Below, in pieces: positions 33,591-41,443 of a stretch of DNA of 64,000 nucleotides. The DNA is from Streptomyces sp. ATexAB-D23 (GTDB taxonomy: Bacteria; Actinomycetota; Actinomycetes; Streptomycetales; Streptomycetaceae). Where the stretch lies: assembly GCF_000373645.1 (NCBI RefSeq), contig NZ_KB892012.1:195-64194 (forward strand), in the 5' to 3' direction. Each line of letters starts with the position of its first letter. Within the stretch, counting starts at the first letter, position 1. The notes under the pieces were generated by a model that did no database searches, had not been told where the DNA came from, and saw only the letters and a program-made list of their open reading frames with translations. The translations under genes and the position numbers were made by a program.

Positions 33591-33701
33591 GGAAGCGCCT
33601 CCCCTAACGTGCCGTGGTCCCGCAGGCGTGGGTGCGGGCCGCGGTGTCCGCGTCCCGCACCCCCCGCGTGCCGGTTCCGTCGTGGTTCATCCGGGCCTGG
33701 A

Positions 33702-33983
33702 TCAGCCGTGGAAGCGGCGGGACTGCGCGAGGTCGTTCGCGCGGTAGCCCTCGGTGGCTTCCATGAGCTTGGTCGAGATCGTCAGCAGCGTCTCGTGCAT
33801 GTGGTTCACCTTGACGTCCCAGCCGCTGTGGCGGTCGTGGAACGCGCGCTGGGTCTCGCCGTCCCAGGTGGCGACGACGGCCTTGACCTTGGTGTTCAGC
33901 TCGTCGAGCTGGGTCTTGATGGTGTTGGCGGTGGTCTTGACCTGGTTAGAGGCCTCGACGACGCCGGAGTACGTGATCTCCAT
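33702..33983 (-). CDS. WXG100 protein (Esx-type), second of pair
   Basis: 93 aa, the usual WXG100 length. Helix one is VVEASNQVKTTANTIKTQLDELNTKVKAVV. The turn is TWDG (the W-x-G signature), and helix two is TQRAFHDRHSGWDVKVNHMHETL. The C-terminus (TEGYRANDLAQSRRFHG) contains the tail expected for the export signal. It lies 84 bases after the other small WXG100 gene and together they look like esxA/esxB. AGGAGA precedes ATG 33983. Confidence 0.9.
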   Translation of the reverse strand: MEITYSGVVEASNQVKTTANTIKTQLDELNTKVKAVVATWDGETQRAFHDRHSGWDVKVNHMHETLLTISTKLMEATEGYRANDLAQSRRFHG

Positions 33984-34067
33984 GGAGCGGTCTCCTGACG
34001 CGAAGGTCGCGAAGGTACGCGAAGGTGCGGAACGAGGACGGGTGACGAGGACGAGCCGGGCGACGGG

Positions 34068-34418
34068 CTACGAAGAGACCTGGAACCGGTCCAGGATGCC
34101 GTTGCTGCCCAGGTTGCCGCCGTCGACGCCCTTGAAGCTGTTGAGGCGCTCGATCTCCTCGGCGTCGAAGCCGTCGCGGCTCATCTGGACGGCTTCCTTC
34201 GTGAAGGCCAGGAGCTCCTTCAGGTTGCGCACGTCGAGGTTGACCTGCGTCTGGAGGCCGTTGTACGCGTTGGCCGCGACGCCCTTCCAGTGGCCCTCGA
34301 CGGCGTCGATGACCCCGTTGAGGTGGGTGATCCTGCTTTCGAGCGTGTCGTGCATGTTGCCGAGCTCCAGGATGAGCTTGTCGATCTGTTCGGCTGAAAG
34401 CTTGAGCTTGTCTCCCAT
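34068..34418 (-). CDS. WXG100 protein (Esx-type), first of pair
   Basis: 116 aa from ATG 34418 (GGAAGGTG upstream). The open frame extends to 34475, but without a ribosome-binding site. Helices AEQIDKLILELGNMHDTLES and TQVNLDVRNLKELLAFTKEA flank GHWKGVAANAY, the WxG turn. It is the first gene after a recognisable promoter (34506-34534). The likely function is as a secreted heterodimer partner and founding substrate of the secretion system. Confidence 0.9.
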   Translation of the reverse strand: MGDKLKLSAEQIDKLILELGNMHDTLESRITHLNGVIDAVEGHWKGVAANAYNGLQTQVNLDVRNLKELLAFTKEAVQMSRDGFDAEEIERLNSFKGVDGGNLGSNGILDRFQVSS

Positions 34419-34505
34419 AACGCACCTTCCCCCATGAATTTGGATGTTGCGGACCGCCGGACCCTCGCGCGCCACATCTACATCGAACGCATTTTTGCGG
34501 TTGCC

Positions 34506-34534
34506 ACTTTAGCTGCGAAGGCCAACGATTCCAA
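34506..34534 (-). promoter_or_regulatory. Promoter of the WXG100 operon
   Basis: On the minus strand TTGGAA (34534-34529), a 17-nt spacer and TAAAGT (34511-34506) form a good vegetative promoter. It predicts transcription start near 34499 and an 80-nt leader. The whole block 34430-34570 is A+T rich compared with its neighbours, as is typical of strong promoters in this genome. Confidence 0.6.
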
Positions 34535-34574
34535 CACACTTATGTTTGCTGCAAGTTGTTGGACATTCATCTAT

Positions 34575-35870
34575 TCACGGGCGACGCCGGTCCCGCACCA
34601 TGATCGCGGCTCCCGCGATCACCGCGACGAGGAGCCCCGTCGTGGCCAGCACGTAGGTCGAGATCCGGGTCATCCGCTCCTGCCTGGTTTCACGCAGCTG
34701 GAGCGCCACCGGTTCCGGTCCCACGGGCCCGTCCGACACCGCGCGGTCCGGAGTGGGGGCGTTCACCGGATGCTCGTCGTCGTTGAGGGCGCGCACCGGG
34801 TCGACCACCCCCCACCCGATGAAGTCGTCCCGGCCGTTCACCGCGCGCTCGGCGGTCTGCTCGATCTGGGCCACCACCTGGGCCTGCGTCCACCGCGGGT
34901 GCTTGGCCCGGATGAGGGCGGCGACCCCGGCGACGTACGGCGCCGAGAAGCTGGTGCCGTTGTCGACGCACTGGCCGCCCTTCGGAACGGTGGACACCAT
35001 GTCGACGCCCGGAGCCGCGACCCCGACGAAGTCACCGGTCTGCGAGAACGGCGCCCGCTCGTCGTTGCGGTCGGAGGCGGCCACCGCCAGGACCCCCGGA
35101 TAGGCCGCCGGATATGTCTCCTTGACCTGGGCCGAAAGCCCGTCGTTGCCCGCGGACGCGACGACCACGATGTCGGCCTTCAGTGCCTCGCGCACCGCGA
35201 GCGCCAGGTCCGAGTCGGCGCGCAGGGGCTTGGTGGTGTCCTGCGAGATGTTGATGACCCGGGCGTGCTTCTTGATGGCGTGGCGGATGGCCGCGGCCAT
35301 CGACGCGGCGGTGCCGCTGCCCTTGTCGTCGTTCTGCCGGATCGGGATGATCGTCGCTTCCGGGGCGAGACCGACGAACCCCGTGCCCGCGCGCGGGCGG
35401 GCCGCGATGATGCCGGCGACCTTGGTGCCGTGGCCGACGACATCGGTCGTACCGTCACCGCCGCCCTTGCTCCTGCCCTTGCCGTCGGCCGCCGCCCTGG
35501 CCTCCGCCTCGGCCTCCGCCGACCCCTTCTTCGGCGCCGGAAGCAGATCGGTCCCGGCGCCGCGGTCGACGGCGTCCTTCAGCTGCGGGTTGACGGCGTC
35601 GACCCCGGTGTCGATCACCGCGACGCGGACGCCCTTGCCCTTGGTGTCCTGCCAGAGCTGGTCGAAGACCAGCCGCTGGAGGGCCCAGGGACGGCCCTGG
35701 ATCTGCTTCTTCATCGGAAATGTGCACTCGCCGCTGCCCTCGGAACCCGTTTGCGGAACGGAATCCTCAGCCGCCGCGGGCACCGACGAAAACGCCGGCA
35801 GACCGACGCCCGCCGCACACGTCAAAAGCAGCACGACGGCCGAGGAACGGAATGCATTGCGGGTGATCAT
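34575..35870 (-). CDS. mycP: Mycosin 2, S8 subtilisin-like T7SS protease
   Basis: 431 aa with a signal peptide (1-34). The catalytic residues are D87 (VAVIDTGV), H147 (VVGHGTKVAG), N242 (ASAGND) and S307 (NGTSFSAPYVAG). An acidic/basic insert (residues 114-140, KKGSAEAEAEARAAADGKG) is a mycosin-typical loop. A C-terminal helix (ISTYVLATTGLLVAVIAGAAIM) anchors it. It is 26 bases downstream of eccB and transcribed with it. Together with the copy at 30312-31562 the locus has two full mycosins. GGGGGGAAG precedes ATG 35870. Confidence 0.94.
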   Translation of the reverse strand: MITRNAFRSSAVVLLLTCAAGVGLPAFSSVPAAAEDSVPQTGSEGSGECTFPMKKQIQGRPWALQRLVFDQLWQDTKGKGVRVAVIDTGVDAVNPQLKDAVDRGAGTDLLPAPKKGSAEAEAEARAAADGKGRSKGGGDGTTDVVGHGTKVAGIIAARPRAGTGFVGLAPEATIIPIRQNDDKGSGTAASMAAAIRHAIKKHARVINISQDTTKPLRADSDLALAVREALKADIVVVASAGNDGLSAQVKETYPAAYPGVLAVAASDRNDERAPFSQTGDFVGVAAPGVDMVSTVPKGGQCVDNGTSFSAPYVAGVAALIRAKHPRWTQAQVVAQIEQTAERAVNGRDDFIGWGVVDPVRALNDDEHPVNAPTPDRAVSDGPVGPEPVALQLRETRQERMTRISTYVLATTGLLVAVIAGAAIMVRDRRRP

Positions 35871-35896
35871 TTCGCGCTTCCCCCCTTCTTCCGTCG

Positions 35897-37447
35897 TCAG
35901 GAACTCTGCGGCTGTTTGGCGCTGTTGGTATCGAGACGGGGGCCCTTGGGAAGCAGGCCAGACCAGTTCTCCGGCACCGGCAGCGGCTTCACGTCCTTGT
36001 AACCGAGCCTGATCTGCGCCTGGTTCACCTCGGCCGCCAGCTCCTCCGCCGTCCCGGGCTTCGCGGTCTCACCGATCTTCGAGGGGTCCGCGCTGCTGTC
36101 GCTGTTGGTCTGCACGGCGTACCGCAGCCCGGTGTCCGTCACCAGGAAGATCGAACCGGTGGTCGGCGACGCCCCGCTGAACTGCCGGTACAGCACGCCG
36201 CTGCCCGGGGTGACGTACGCGCTGGTGGCGCCGTCCAGGAAGCTCACCGGAAAGCCGGGCCCGGCCCAGGTGGTCAGTTCGGGCACGCCCTTGGAGCTGA
36301 CACCGTGCAGCACGTTGCAGACGGTTCCGGTGCGGGCCGAGGTGTCGTTGGCCTGGGTCGGAACGCTCGCGGGCCAGCCCTGCTTGGCGTAGAACTCCTC
36401 CGGCGAGGAGGTGAAGGACTGCGGTGCGACTTCGATGGCCTGTGCCTTCTGGCCCAGCGCCTCCGCCTCCGGGCTCGTCAGGAGCAGCCTGGCGACGAGG
36501 TCGGAGACGGGCGAGACCGCGCCCGGCAGGACGACGTAGTGCTGCATCCCCGTACCGGCGACGGCCTTGAGTACCGTGCCGACCTTGTTCAGGCGGGGTT
36601 CCAGGCCGTCGACGCCCGCCGGGTCGCCGGCCTTGCCCGGCAGCTTCGGGAAGTCGATGGGCGAACCGGCGTGCAGGGTGCCGAGCCAGTCCTTGGTGAC
36701 CTTCTGGGGCTGGGCGCCCTCGCTGAACAACGACCGCCGCAGCACCTCGTCGCGGGCCGACGGCTTGTCGCCGCCGGTCGTCCCTATGACGTGCCGCGTA
36801 CCGTCCGCGTCCACCAGGTAGCGGGTGCCGTCGCCGCCGTCCGCCTCGACGTACAGGGCCTGCCCGTCGTGGAGCTTCCGCTTGCCGCCGACCTTGTCCG
36901 CCTCCCGCTCGGCGAGCAGGAAGACCGCCTTCTGCACGGTGTTGCCCGAACCGGCGCCGGGCTGCTCGCAGACCGCCCACAGACTGCTGCTGCCCGCCTC
37001 CTGCGCGCTGGGCAGCCGGTCGGGGGCGTACGGGATGCCGAGCATCGGGCCCCGCTGGAGCTTCCCGCTGTCGAGTTCGGACTCGGGCACCTGCATCACC
37101 GAGGAGTTGTCCGGGTCAAGGAGCAGCTTGGCCGAGGCGAAGTTCAGCACCGGGTGCAGGCGCTTGACGCCCTTGGTCTCCAGGACCACGTAACGGGTGG
37201 TCGATTCGGAGCCGACGATGACGTGGGCGCCGGGGTCCGTCCAGCCGTCCGGCACCTTGGGCTTGAAGATGCCCCAGGCGCCGAAGCCCGCCAGCAGCAG
37301 GGCACCCACGATCACCCCCGGCACGACGGCGCGCAGCGGGCGAGGCGCCGCCTCGTCCGTACTGACCGCCGACGGTTGCAGGAAGGCGGCGACCAACCGC
37401 TTCTTCGCGAAGGTGTAGGCATTGAGTTCGTCACGCCGTGATGCCAT
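35897..37447 (-). CDS. eccB: T7SS membrane protein EccB
   Basis: 516 aa. The start MASRRDELNAYTFAKKRLVAAFLQP is the conserved EccB N-terminus, followed by one membrane helix (VVPGVIVGALLLAGFGAWGI). The rest is the outer R-repeat domain, with two Cys (about C159 in SLWAVCEQPG and one in TGTVCNVLHG) likely forming a disulfide. EccB is part of the core channel. GGAG lies 13 nt before ATG 37447. The 257-bp divergent region to eccE holds the promoters of both; I did not find an unambiguous pair. Confidence 0.94.
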   Translation of the reverse strand: MASRRDELNAYTFAKKRLVAAFLQPSAVSTDEAAPRPLRAVVPGVIVGALLLAGFGAWGIFKPKVPDGWTDPGAHVIVGSESTTRYVVLETKGVKRLHPVLNFASAKLLLDPDNSSVMQVPESELDSGKLQRGPMLGIPYAPDRLPSAQEAGSSSLWAVCEQPGAGSGNTVQKAVFLLAEREADKVGGKRKLHDGQALYVEADGGDGTRYLVDADGTRHVIGTTGGDKPSARDEVLRRSLFSEGAQPQKVTKDWLGTLHAGSPIDFPKLPGKAGDPAGVDGLEPRLNKVGTVLKAVAGTGMQHYVVLPGAVSPVSDLVARLLLTSPEAEALGQKAQAIEVAPQSFTSSPEEFYAKQGWPASVPTQANDTSARTGTVCNVLHGVSSKGVPELTTWAGPGFPVSFLDGATSAYVTPGSGVLYRQFSGASPTTGSIFLVTDTGLRYAVQTNSDSSADPSKIGETAKPGTAEELAAEVNQAQIRLGYKDVKPLPVPENWSGLLPKGPRLDTNSAKQPQSS

Positions 37448-37704
37448 CTGCCCGACTTCTCCCCGTGATTGTGGACGCCTCGCGAACCGCCCCCACTATG
37501 CCCGCCGGTCCCGGCACGCCGCTGTCCGGGTGCGGGCTGCGCACGGCCCGCCCGCGCCCCTGCCCAGCGGTGACAGGTGCTGGCCCCGTTCGAAGCGCTC
37601 GCCGCCGGGCGTGGGACAGTGGGCGGTCGCGGGCCGGTGTGCCGATAGCGTGGGTCCGGCTCGCACACGCCTTAGTGCCGTGACACGGAGGGACATACCG
37701 GGGG

Positions 37705-38943
37705 ATGAGCAGCACGACGACCGCAGTGACGAGGTTGCATCCGCAGCCTGGACGGATCGGTGGGGTGCGGCTGCATCAGGTGGTGCTGCTGGAGATCGCC
37801 GGCGCGCTGATGCTGATCGGCTGGGTGACGAACAGGGTCCTGCTGGTACCGATGGCCCTGGTCGCGGCGGTGCTGGTGCTGCTGGCGGCGCTGCGGTGGC
37901 GGGGGCGGCCGGTCCTGGAGTGGCTCAAGACGTTCCTGGCGCTGCGCGGGCGGCTGAGGGCGGCGCGGCGGCCGTGGTCCGCCGAGGGCGTCGACCCGGC
38001 GCTGGCCCCGGTCCTGGAGTGCGAGGGCGCGCTGCGCACGTACAGCTACACCGACCGGCAGCGCGAGCGCGGTGTCGGGATGGTGGGCGACGGGACGTTC
38101 CTGACGGCCGTGCTCCTCGTGCAGCCGCGCGACGAACCGCTGCGCACGGCCCGTGAGGCGCGGCCGCTGGAGCTCGGTCTGCTGCACGACGCCCTGGAGG
38201 TGGACGGCATCCGGCTGGAGTCGGTGCAGGTCGTGCAGCACACGCAGCCCGCGCCCGGCCCGCACCTGCCCGAACAGGCCGCCGCCGCCCGCTCGTACGC
38301 GCCGCTCCAGGCGCAGGCCGGCACGCCCGCGGTCCGGCTGACGTGGATCGCCCTGAAGCTCGACCCGAAGCTGTGCCCGGAGGCCGTGCAGGCGCGCGGC
38401 GGCGGGCTCGGCGGGGCGCAGCGCGCGCTGTTGCGTACGGCGGACCAGCTGGCGAGCCGGCTGACGGCGGCCGGGTTCGACACGTCGATCCTGACCGAGG
38501 CGCAGGTGACGTCCGCGCTCGCGACGTCGGCCGGGGTGAACCCGCAGGCCAGCGCGCTGGCGGTGCGCTCGGACACCTCGGTGCGGCGCACCGCGGAGTC
38601 CAGCCGCACCTGGCGCTGCGACGACCGCTGGCACACGACGTACTGGGTCGGCCGCTGGCCGCACCTGGGCTCGGGGGCGGCGGCGTCGGCTCAGGTGGTG
38701 GCGCTGCTGACGTCGATGCCGGCCCCGGTCAGCACGTTCAGCCTGACGGTGTCGCGCGGTACGGGCAATACGCCGGCCGTCAGCGGGCACGTCCGGCTCA
38801 CCGCGCGGGGCGCGGAGGAACTGGTCGCGGTACGGAGGCAGTTGGAGCGTGCCGCACGTGGAGTGAAGGTCGGCCTGGTACGGCTGGACCGCGAACAACT
38901 GCCCGGTGTGCTCGCCACCCTGCCGCTCGGAGGTACCCGTTGA
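37705..38943 (+). CDS. eccE: T7SS membrane protein EccE
   Basis: 412 aa. Two membrane helices at residues 27-65 (VVLLEIAGALMLIGWVT, then VPMALVAAVLVLLAAL) are followed by a cytoplasmic domain of the EccE type (RTYSYTDRQRERGVGMVGDG, then VRLTWIALKLDP). EccE sits at the periphery of the ESX complex. Its stop codon overlaps the next gene (TTGA), so the two are translationally coupled. It is divergent from eccB. An upstream GGAGGG is 20 nt away and GGGGG precedes the ATG directly. Confidence 0.9.
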   Translation: MSSTTTAVTRLHPQPGRIGGVRLHQVVLLEIAGALMLIGWVTNRVLLVPMALVAAVLVLLAALRWRGRPVLEWLKTFLALRGRLRAARRPWSAEGVDPALAPVLECEGALRTYSYTDRQRERGVGMVGDGTFLTAVLLVQPRDEPLRTAREARPLELGLLHDALEVDGIRLESVQVVQHTQPAPGPHLPEQAAAARSYAPLQAQAGTPAVRLTWIALKLDPKLCPEAVQARGGGLGGAQRALLRTADQLASRLTAAGFDTSILTEAQVTSALATSAGVNPQASALAVRSDTSVRRTAESSRTWRCDDRWHTTYWVGRWPHLGSGAAASAQVVALLTSMPAPVSTFSLTVSRGTGNTPAVSGHVRLTARGAEELVAVRRQLERAARGVKVGLVRLDREQLPGVLATLPLGGTR

Positions 38944-39710
38944 CCGCCCACCGCAGGAGCCCCGCCGCCACCGGCCCCGCCGTTTCCGCTCCGCCGGCGG
39001 CGGCCGGGCGGGGCCGGGCCGGGCGCGGGCTGCTCGGCCCGCGCCGCGGCCGCCACGCACTGCCCGTGGAGCAGCTCGCCGCGCTGCGACTGCCGCTCGG
39101 CGACGACGGGGTGGTGGCGGGCACCGACGCGAAGGGGCAGCCCGCGGTGCTCGGCCTCTTCCGGCCCGTGCAGCTCGACGTCGTGGTCATCGGCAGTGTG
39201 TGGACGGCGCAGGTCCTGGCGCTGCGCACGGCCGGCACCGGGGCCCGCGTCGCCGTCGAGACGGCGAGGCCGCAGGCGTGGACGGGTCTCGCGCAGGCCG
39301 CGGGCGGCGGCCAGCAGTGCATGACGGTGCACGACGTCAAGCAGGTGGGGCCGCAGGGCGCGTCGGTCACCAACCCGGTCCTGGTGGTCCGGGACTGCGG
39401 CATGCGCCCCCCGCGCAGCCGGCTGGCACCCGGCCCCTGGCAGTCCGTGCTGACGCTGCTGCCGTTCCTGGGCCCGGCGGCCCCGAAGCTGGTGGAGCAC
39501 GCGGGCCTGGTCGGCATCCAGCGGGTCTCCCCGGAGGAGGCGGCGGTCCTGGGCCGCATCCTGCGCCTGCCCCAGGCGAACGCGGAGGCGCTGTCGCAGC
39601 TGGGCGACGACATGGTCCTGTGGTGCACGCCCCAGCACCGCAAGCTGGTCAAGGTCCAGCCGACGGACATCGAGGCGGGCCTCCTCGGCGGCCCGCGCCG
39701 CCTGGACTGA
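38940..39710 (+). CDS. EccE-coupled T7SS protein, TTG start
   Basis: 256 aa, starting at TTG 38940, which shares four bases (TTGA) with the eccE stop codon; GGAGGT lies 6 nt upstream. The first 50 residues are Ala/Pro/Arg rich. The rest (VEQLAALRLPLGDDGVVAGTD, then VVIGSVWTAQVLALRTAGTGARVAVETARP) is a mixed alpha/beta domain that I do not recognise. It has the look of the hypothetical proteins that accompany eccE in Streptomyces. The longer upstream frame (from 38343) is an alternate-frame artefact within eccE. Confidence 0.75.
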   Translation: MTAHRRSPAATGPAVSAPPAAAGRGRAGRGLLGPRRGRHALPVEQLAALRLPLGDDGVVAGTDAKGQPAVLGLFRPVQLDVVVIGSVWTAQVLALRTAGTGARVAVETARPQAWTGLAQAAGGGQQCMTVHDVKQVGPQGASVTNPVLVVRDCGMRPPRSRLAPGPWQSVLTLLPFLGPAAPKLVEHAGLVGIQRVSPEEAAVLGRILRLPQANAEALSQLGDDMVLWCTPQHRKLVKVQPTDIEAGLLGGPRRLD

Positions 39711-39733
39711 CGGGGTCCCGGACGGCGGGCACA

Positions 39734-39778
39734 ACGCGCCCGGCACACACGCGCCCGGCACACACGCGCCCGGCACAC
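39734..39778. repeat. Three 15-bp tandem repeats
   Basis: Three exact copies of ACGCGCCCGGCACAC (39734-39748, 39749-39763, 39764-39778) and a partial fourth. They lie between the EccE-coupled gene and the DUF4157 gene. Such exact short tandem copies suggest recent slippage. Confidence 0.75.
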
Positions 39779-39838
39779 ACGCGCCGGGCGCGTATCTGGC
39801 GGGGGAAGTCCTGCCCGGCGGCGTGCTGCCTCCTCGGG

Positions 39839-39902
39839 CCCTCGCACAGTGTCCGCTGCGACCTGCCCCCCTCGGCCCTCGCACAGTGTCCGCTGCGACC
39901 TG
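39839..39902. repeat. 27-bp direct repeat
   Basis: Two exact copies of a 27-base unit (39839-39865 and 39876-39902, beginning CCCTCGCACAGTGTCCGCTG) are offset by 37 bases. They sit 63-126 bases before the DUF4157 start, where a promoter would be. The unit may be a regulator-binding site or a simple duplication. Confidence 0.7.
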
Positions 39903-39964
39903 GTCACCGTGACTCCCACCCTGTATCCAGGAAACCCGCACTGCCGCACGTGGAGGAGCCGGCC

Positions 39965-41326
39965 TTGCCCGATCACAAGAACGTCAGGGAGACCGGGGCC
40001 GGGGCCGCCGCGCGCAGGGCCGTGTCGGTCCCGCCCCCGGCCATCCAGCAGGAGGGCCTGCTCAGCCTCCAGGCCACGGTCGGCAACGAGGTCGTCGTCC
40101 AGATGCTGCGCCGGGCGGACCGGCTCCGGGAGCCGGAGGAGCACCGCCATGTCCCGGGGTGCGGCCACGAGGGGACCGGGCGGGAACCCCGTCCGGTGCA
40201 GCGGTCCACGGTCCATGACGTGCTCCGCCGTCCCGGGCGGCCCATGGACGAGGCGACCCGCACCGACATGGAGGCCAGGCTCGGCGCCGACTTCTCCGAC
40301 GTACGCGTCCACAACGACGCCGCCGCGAAAGCCTCAGCAGCCGAAGTCGGCGCCCGTGCCTACATGTCCGGCAGCCACGTCGTCCTCGGCCGGGGAGGCG
40401 CAGACAGGCACACGCTGGCCCATGAGCTGATCCATGTCATCCAGCAGCGACACGGCCCCGTCGCCGGCACCGACAACGGCAGTGGGCTGAAGGTCTCCGA
40501 CCCGTCCGACCGGTTCGAACGGGAAGCCGAAGCCAACGCGAAGCGGGCGATGGGCAGCGCCCGTGCCCCGCTCCAACGGGCCTCCGCCTCCGCCCGGCAG
40601 TCCAAGCGCTCCGGCACCTCCGGCAAGGAGTCGATCCAGCGGGTCAAGACCTGCCCCTGCACCGACCCGTACTGCACTGCCGGAGAACGATGCTCCCGCG
40701 CGACGCCCTCCTACATGCTCGGCCAGCACGGCATCAAGGAGAAGGAACAGGCGCGCCTGAGTGCGCGGTACAACACCACGGTGAACGGCACGACCCATCA
40801 GTCGGAGCATCTCTTCGCATACCGGGTTCTCCAGGGGGACAGCTCTTTGACGCGTGGTAAATCGAATGAGGCGAAGAGCCTGGACAACAACGCCCTGGCC
40901 TACCAGGAACTGCATGGGGCGCATCGCGCCCACCCGGGAACCGGCACCTCGAAGAAGGTGGGCCCCTCGGGGTTCAACGCGGTGACGTACCGGGACGACA
41001 CCCACAGCCTGCTTTCGGCACATCAAGCCGGTGCGGCCGGTCAGCTGAACACGATCGGGTACGTCCACAACCAGAACGGGCAGTGGCTGGACCTCAACGA
41101 CCCCGACGTTCAGGCGATGAACGACTCGCAGCTTCAAATGATCTACGCGCAGGGGCAGCGGGGCGTCGACATGGCCACCAGGGCCGGCGGGCAGAACGTC
41201 GTCCAGAACGTACAGGTCTCGTGGGAGGAACTACTGGAACAGCGAACGGCACACCTGATGCGCTCGATGAGCCGGCAGGACGCCGAGACGCAGGCCAGAA
41301 CGGAACTCGGGCCCTACTACTACTGA
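39965..41326 (+). CDS. DUF4157 protein with unrecognised C-terminal domain
   Basis: 453 aa from TTG 39965, 9 nt after GGAGG. Residues 85-205 are a DUF4157 domain with the zinc-metalloprotease-like motif HELIH at 153-157 (TLAHELIHVIQQRHGP), preceded by GADFSDVRVHNDAAA. A linker with Cys residues (about 236-252) leads to a C-terminal domain of about 190 residues. That domain has HQSEHLFAYRV, YQELHGAHRAHPGTG, FNAVTYRDDTHSLLSAHQ and TELGPYYY at the end. DUF4157 domains are found in polymorphic toxins and contractile-injection cargo. The variable C-terminal domain and the T7SS neighbours suggest a secreted toxin, but no immunity gene is evident. Confidence 0.7.
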   Translation: MPDHKNVRETGAGAAARRAVSVPPPAIQQEGLLSLQATVGNEVVVQMLRRADRLREPEEHRHVPGCGHEGTGREPRPVQRSTVHDVLRRPGRPMDEATRTDMEARLGADFSDVRVHNDAAAKASAAEVGARAYMSGSHVVLGRGGADRHTLAHELIHVIQQRHGPVAGTDNGSGLKVSDPSDRFEREAEANAKRAMGSARAPLQRASASARQSKRSGTSGKESIQRVKTCPCTDPYCTAGERCSRATPSYMLGQHGIKEKEQARLSARYNTTVNGTTHQSEHLFAYRVLQGDSSLTRGKSNEAKSLDNNALAYQELHGAHRAHPGTGTSKKVGPSGFNAVTYRDDTHSLLSAHQAGAAGQLNTIGYVHNQNGQWLDLNDPDVQAMNDSQLQMIYAQGQRGVDMATRAGGQNVVQNVQVSWEELLEQRTAHLMRSMSRQDAETQARTELGPYYY

Positions 41327-41443
41327 GCTGATGTCCCACCCGTCAACGACACGTCCGGGCAGCCTCGGCCGCCCCTGCCTTGCCCTCCCGGACCGGCCCG
41401 CGCCGCCTGAACAGCGGGCGGGCCGACCGCACGCCCCCGGCCG

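Noticed and set aside
22254..41326. A secondary-metabolite cluster
   Set aside because: No polyketide, peptide or terpene synthase is present; the genes are secretion components.
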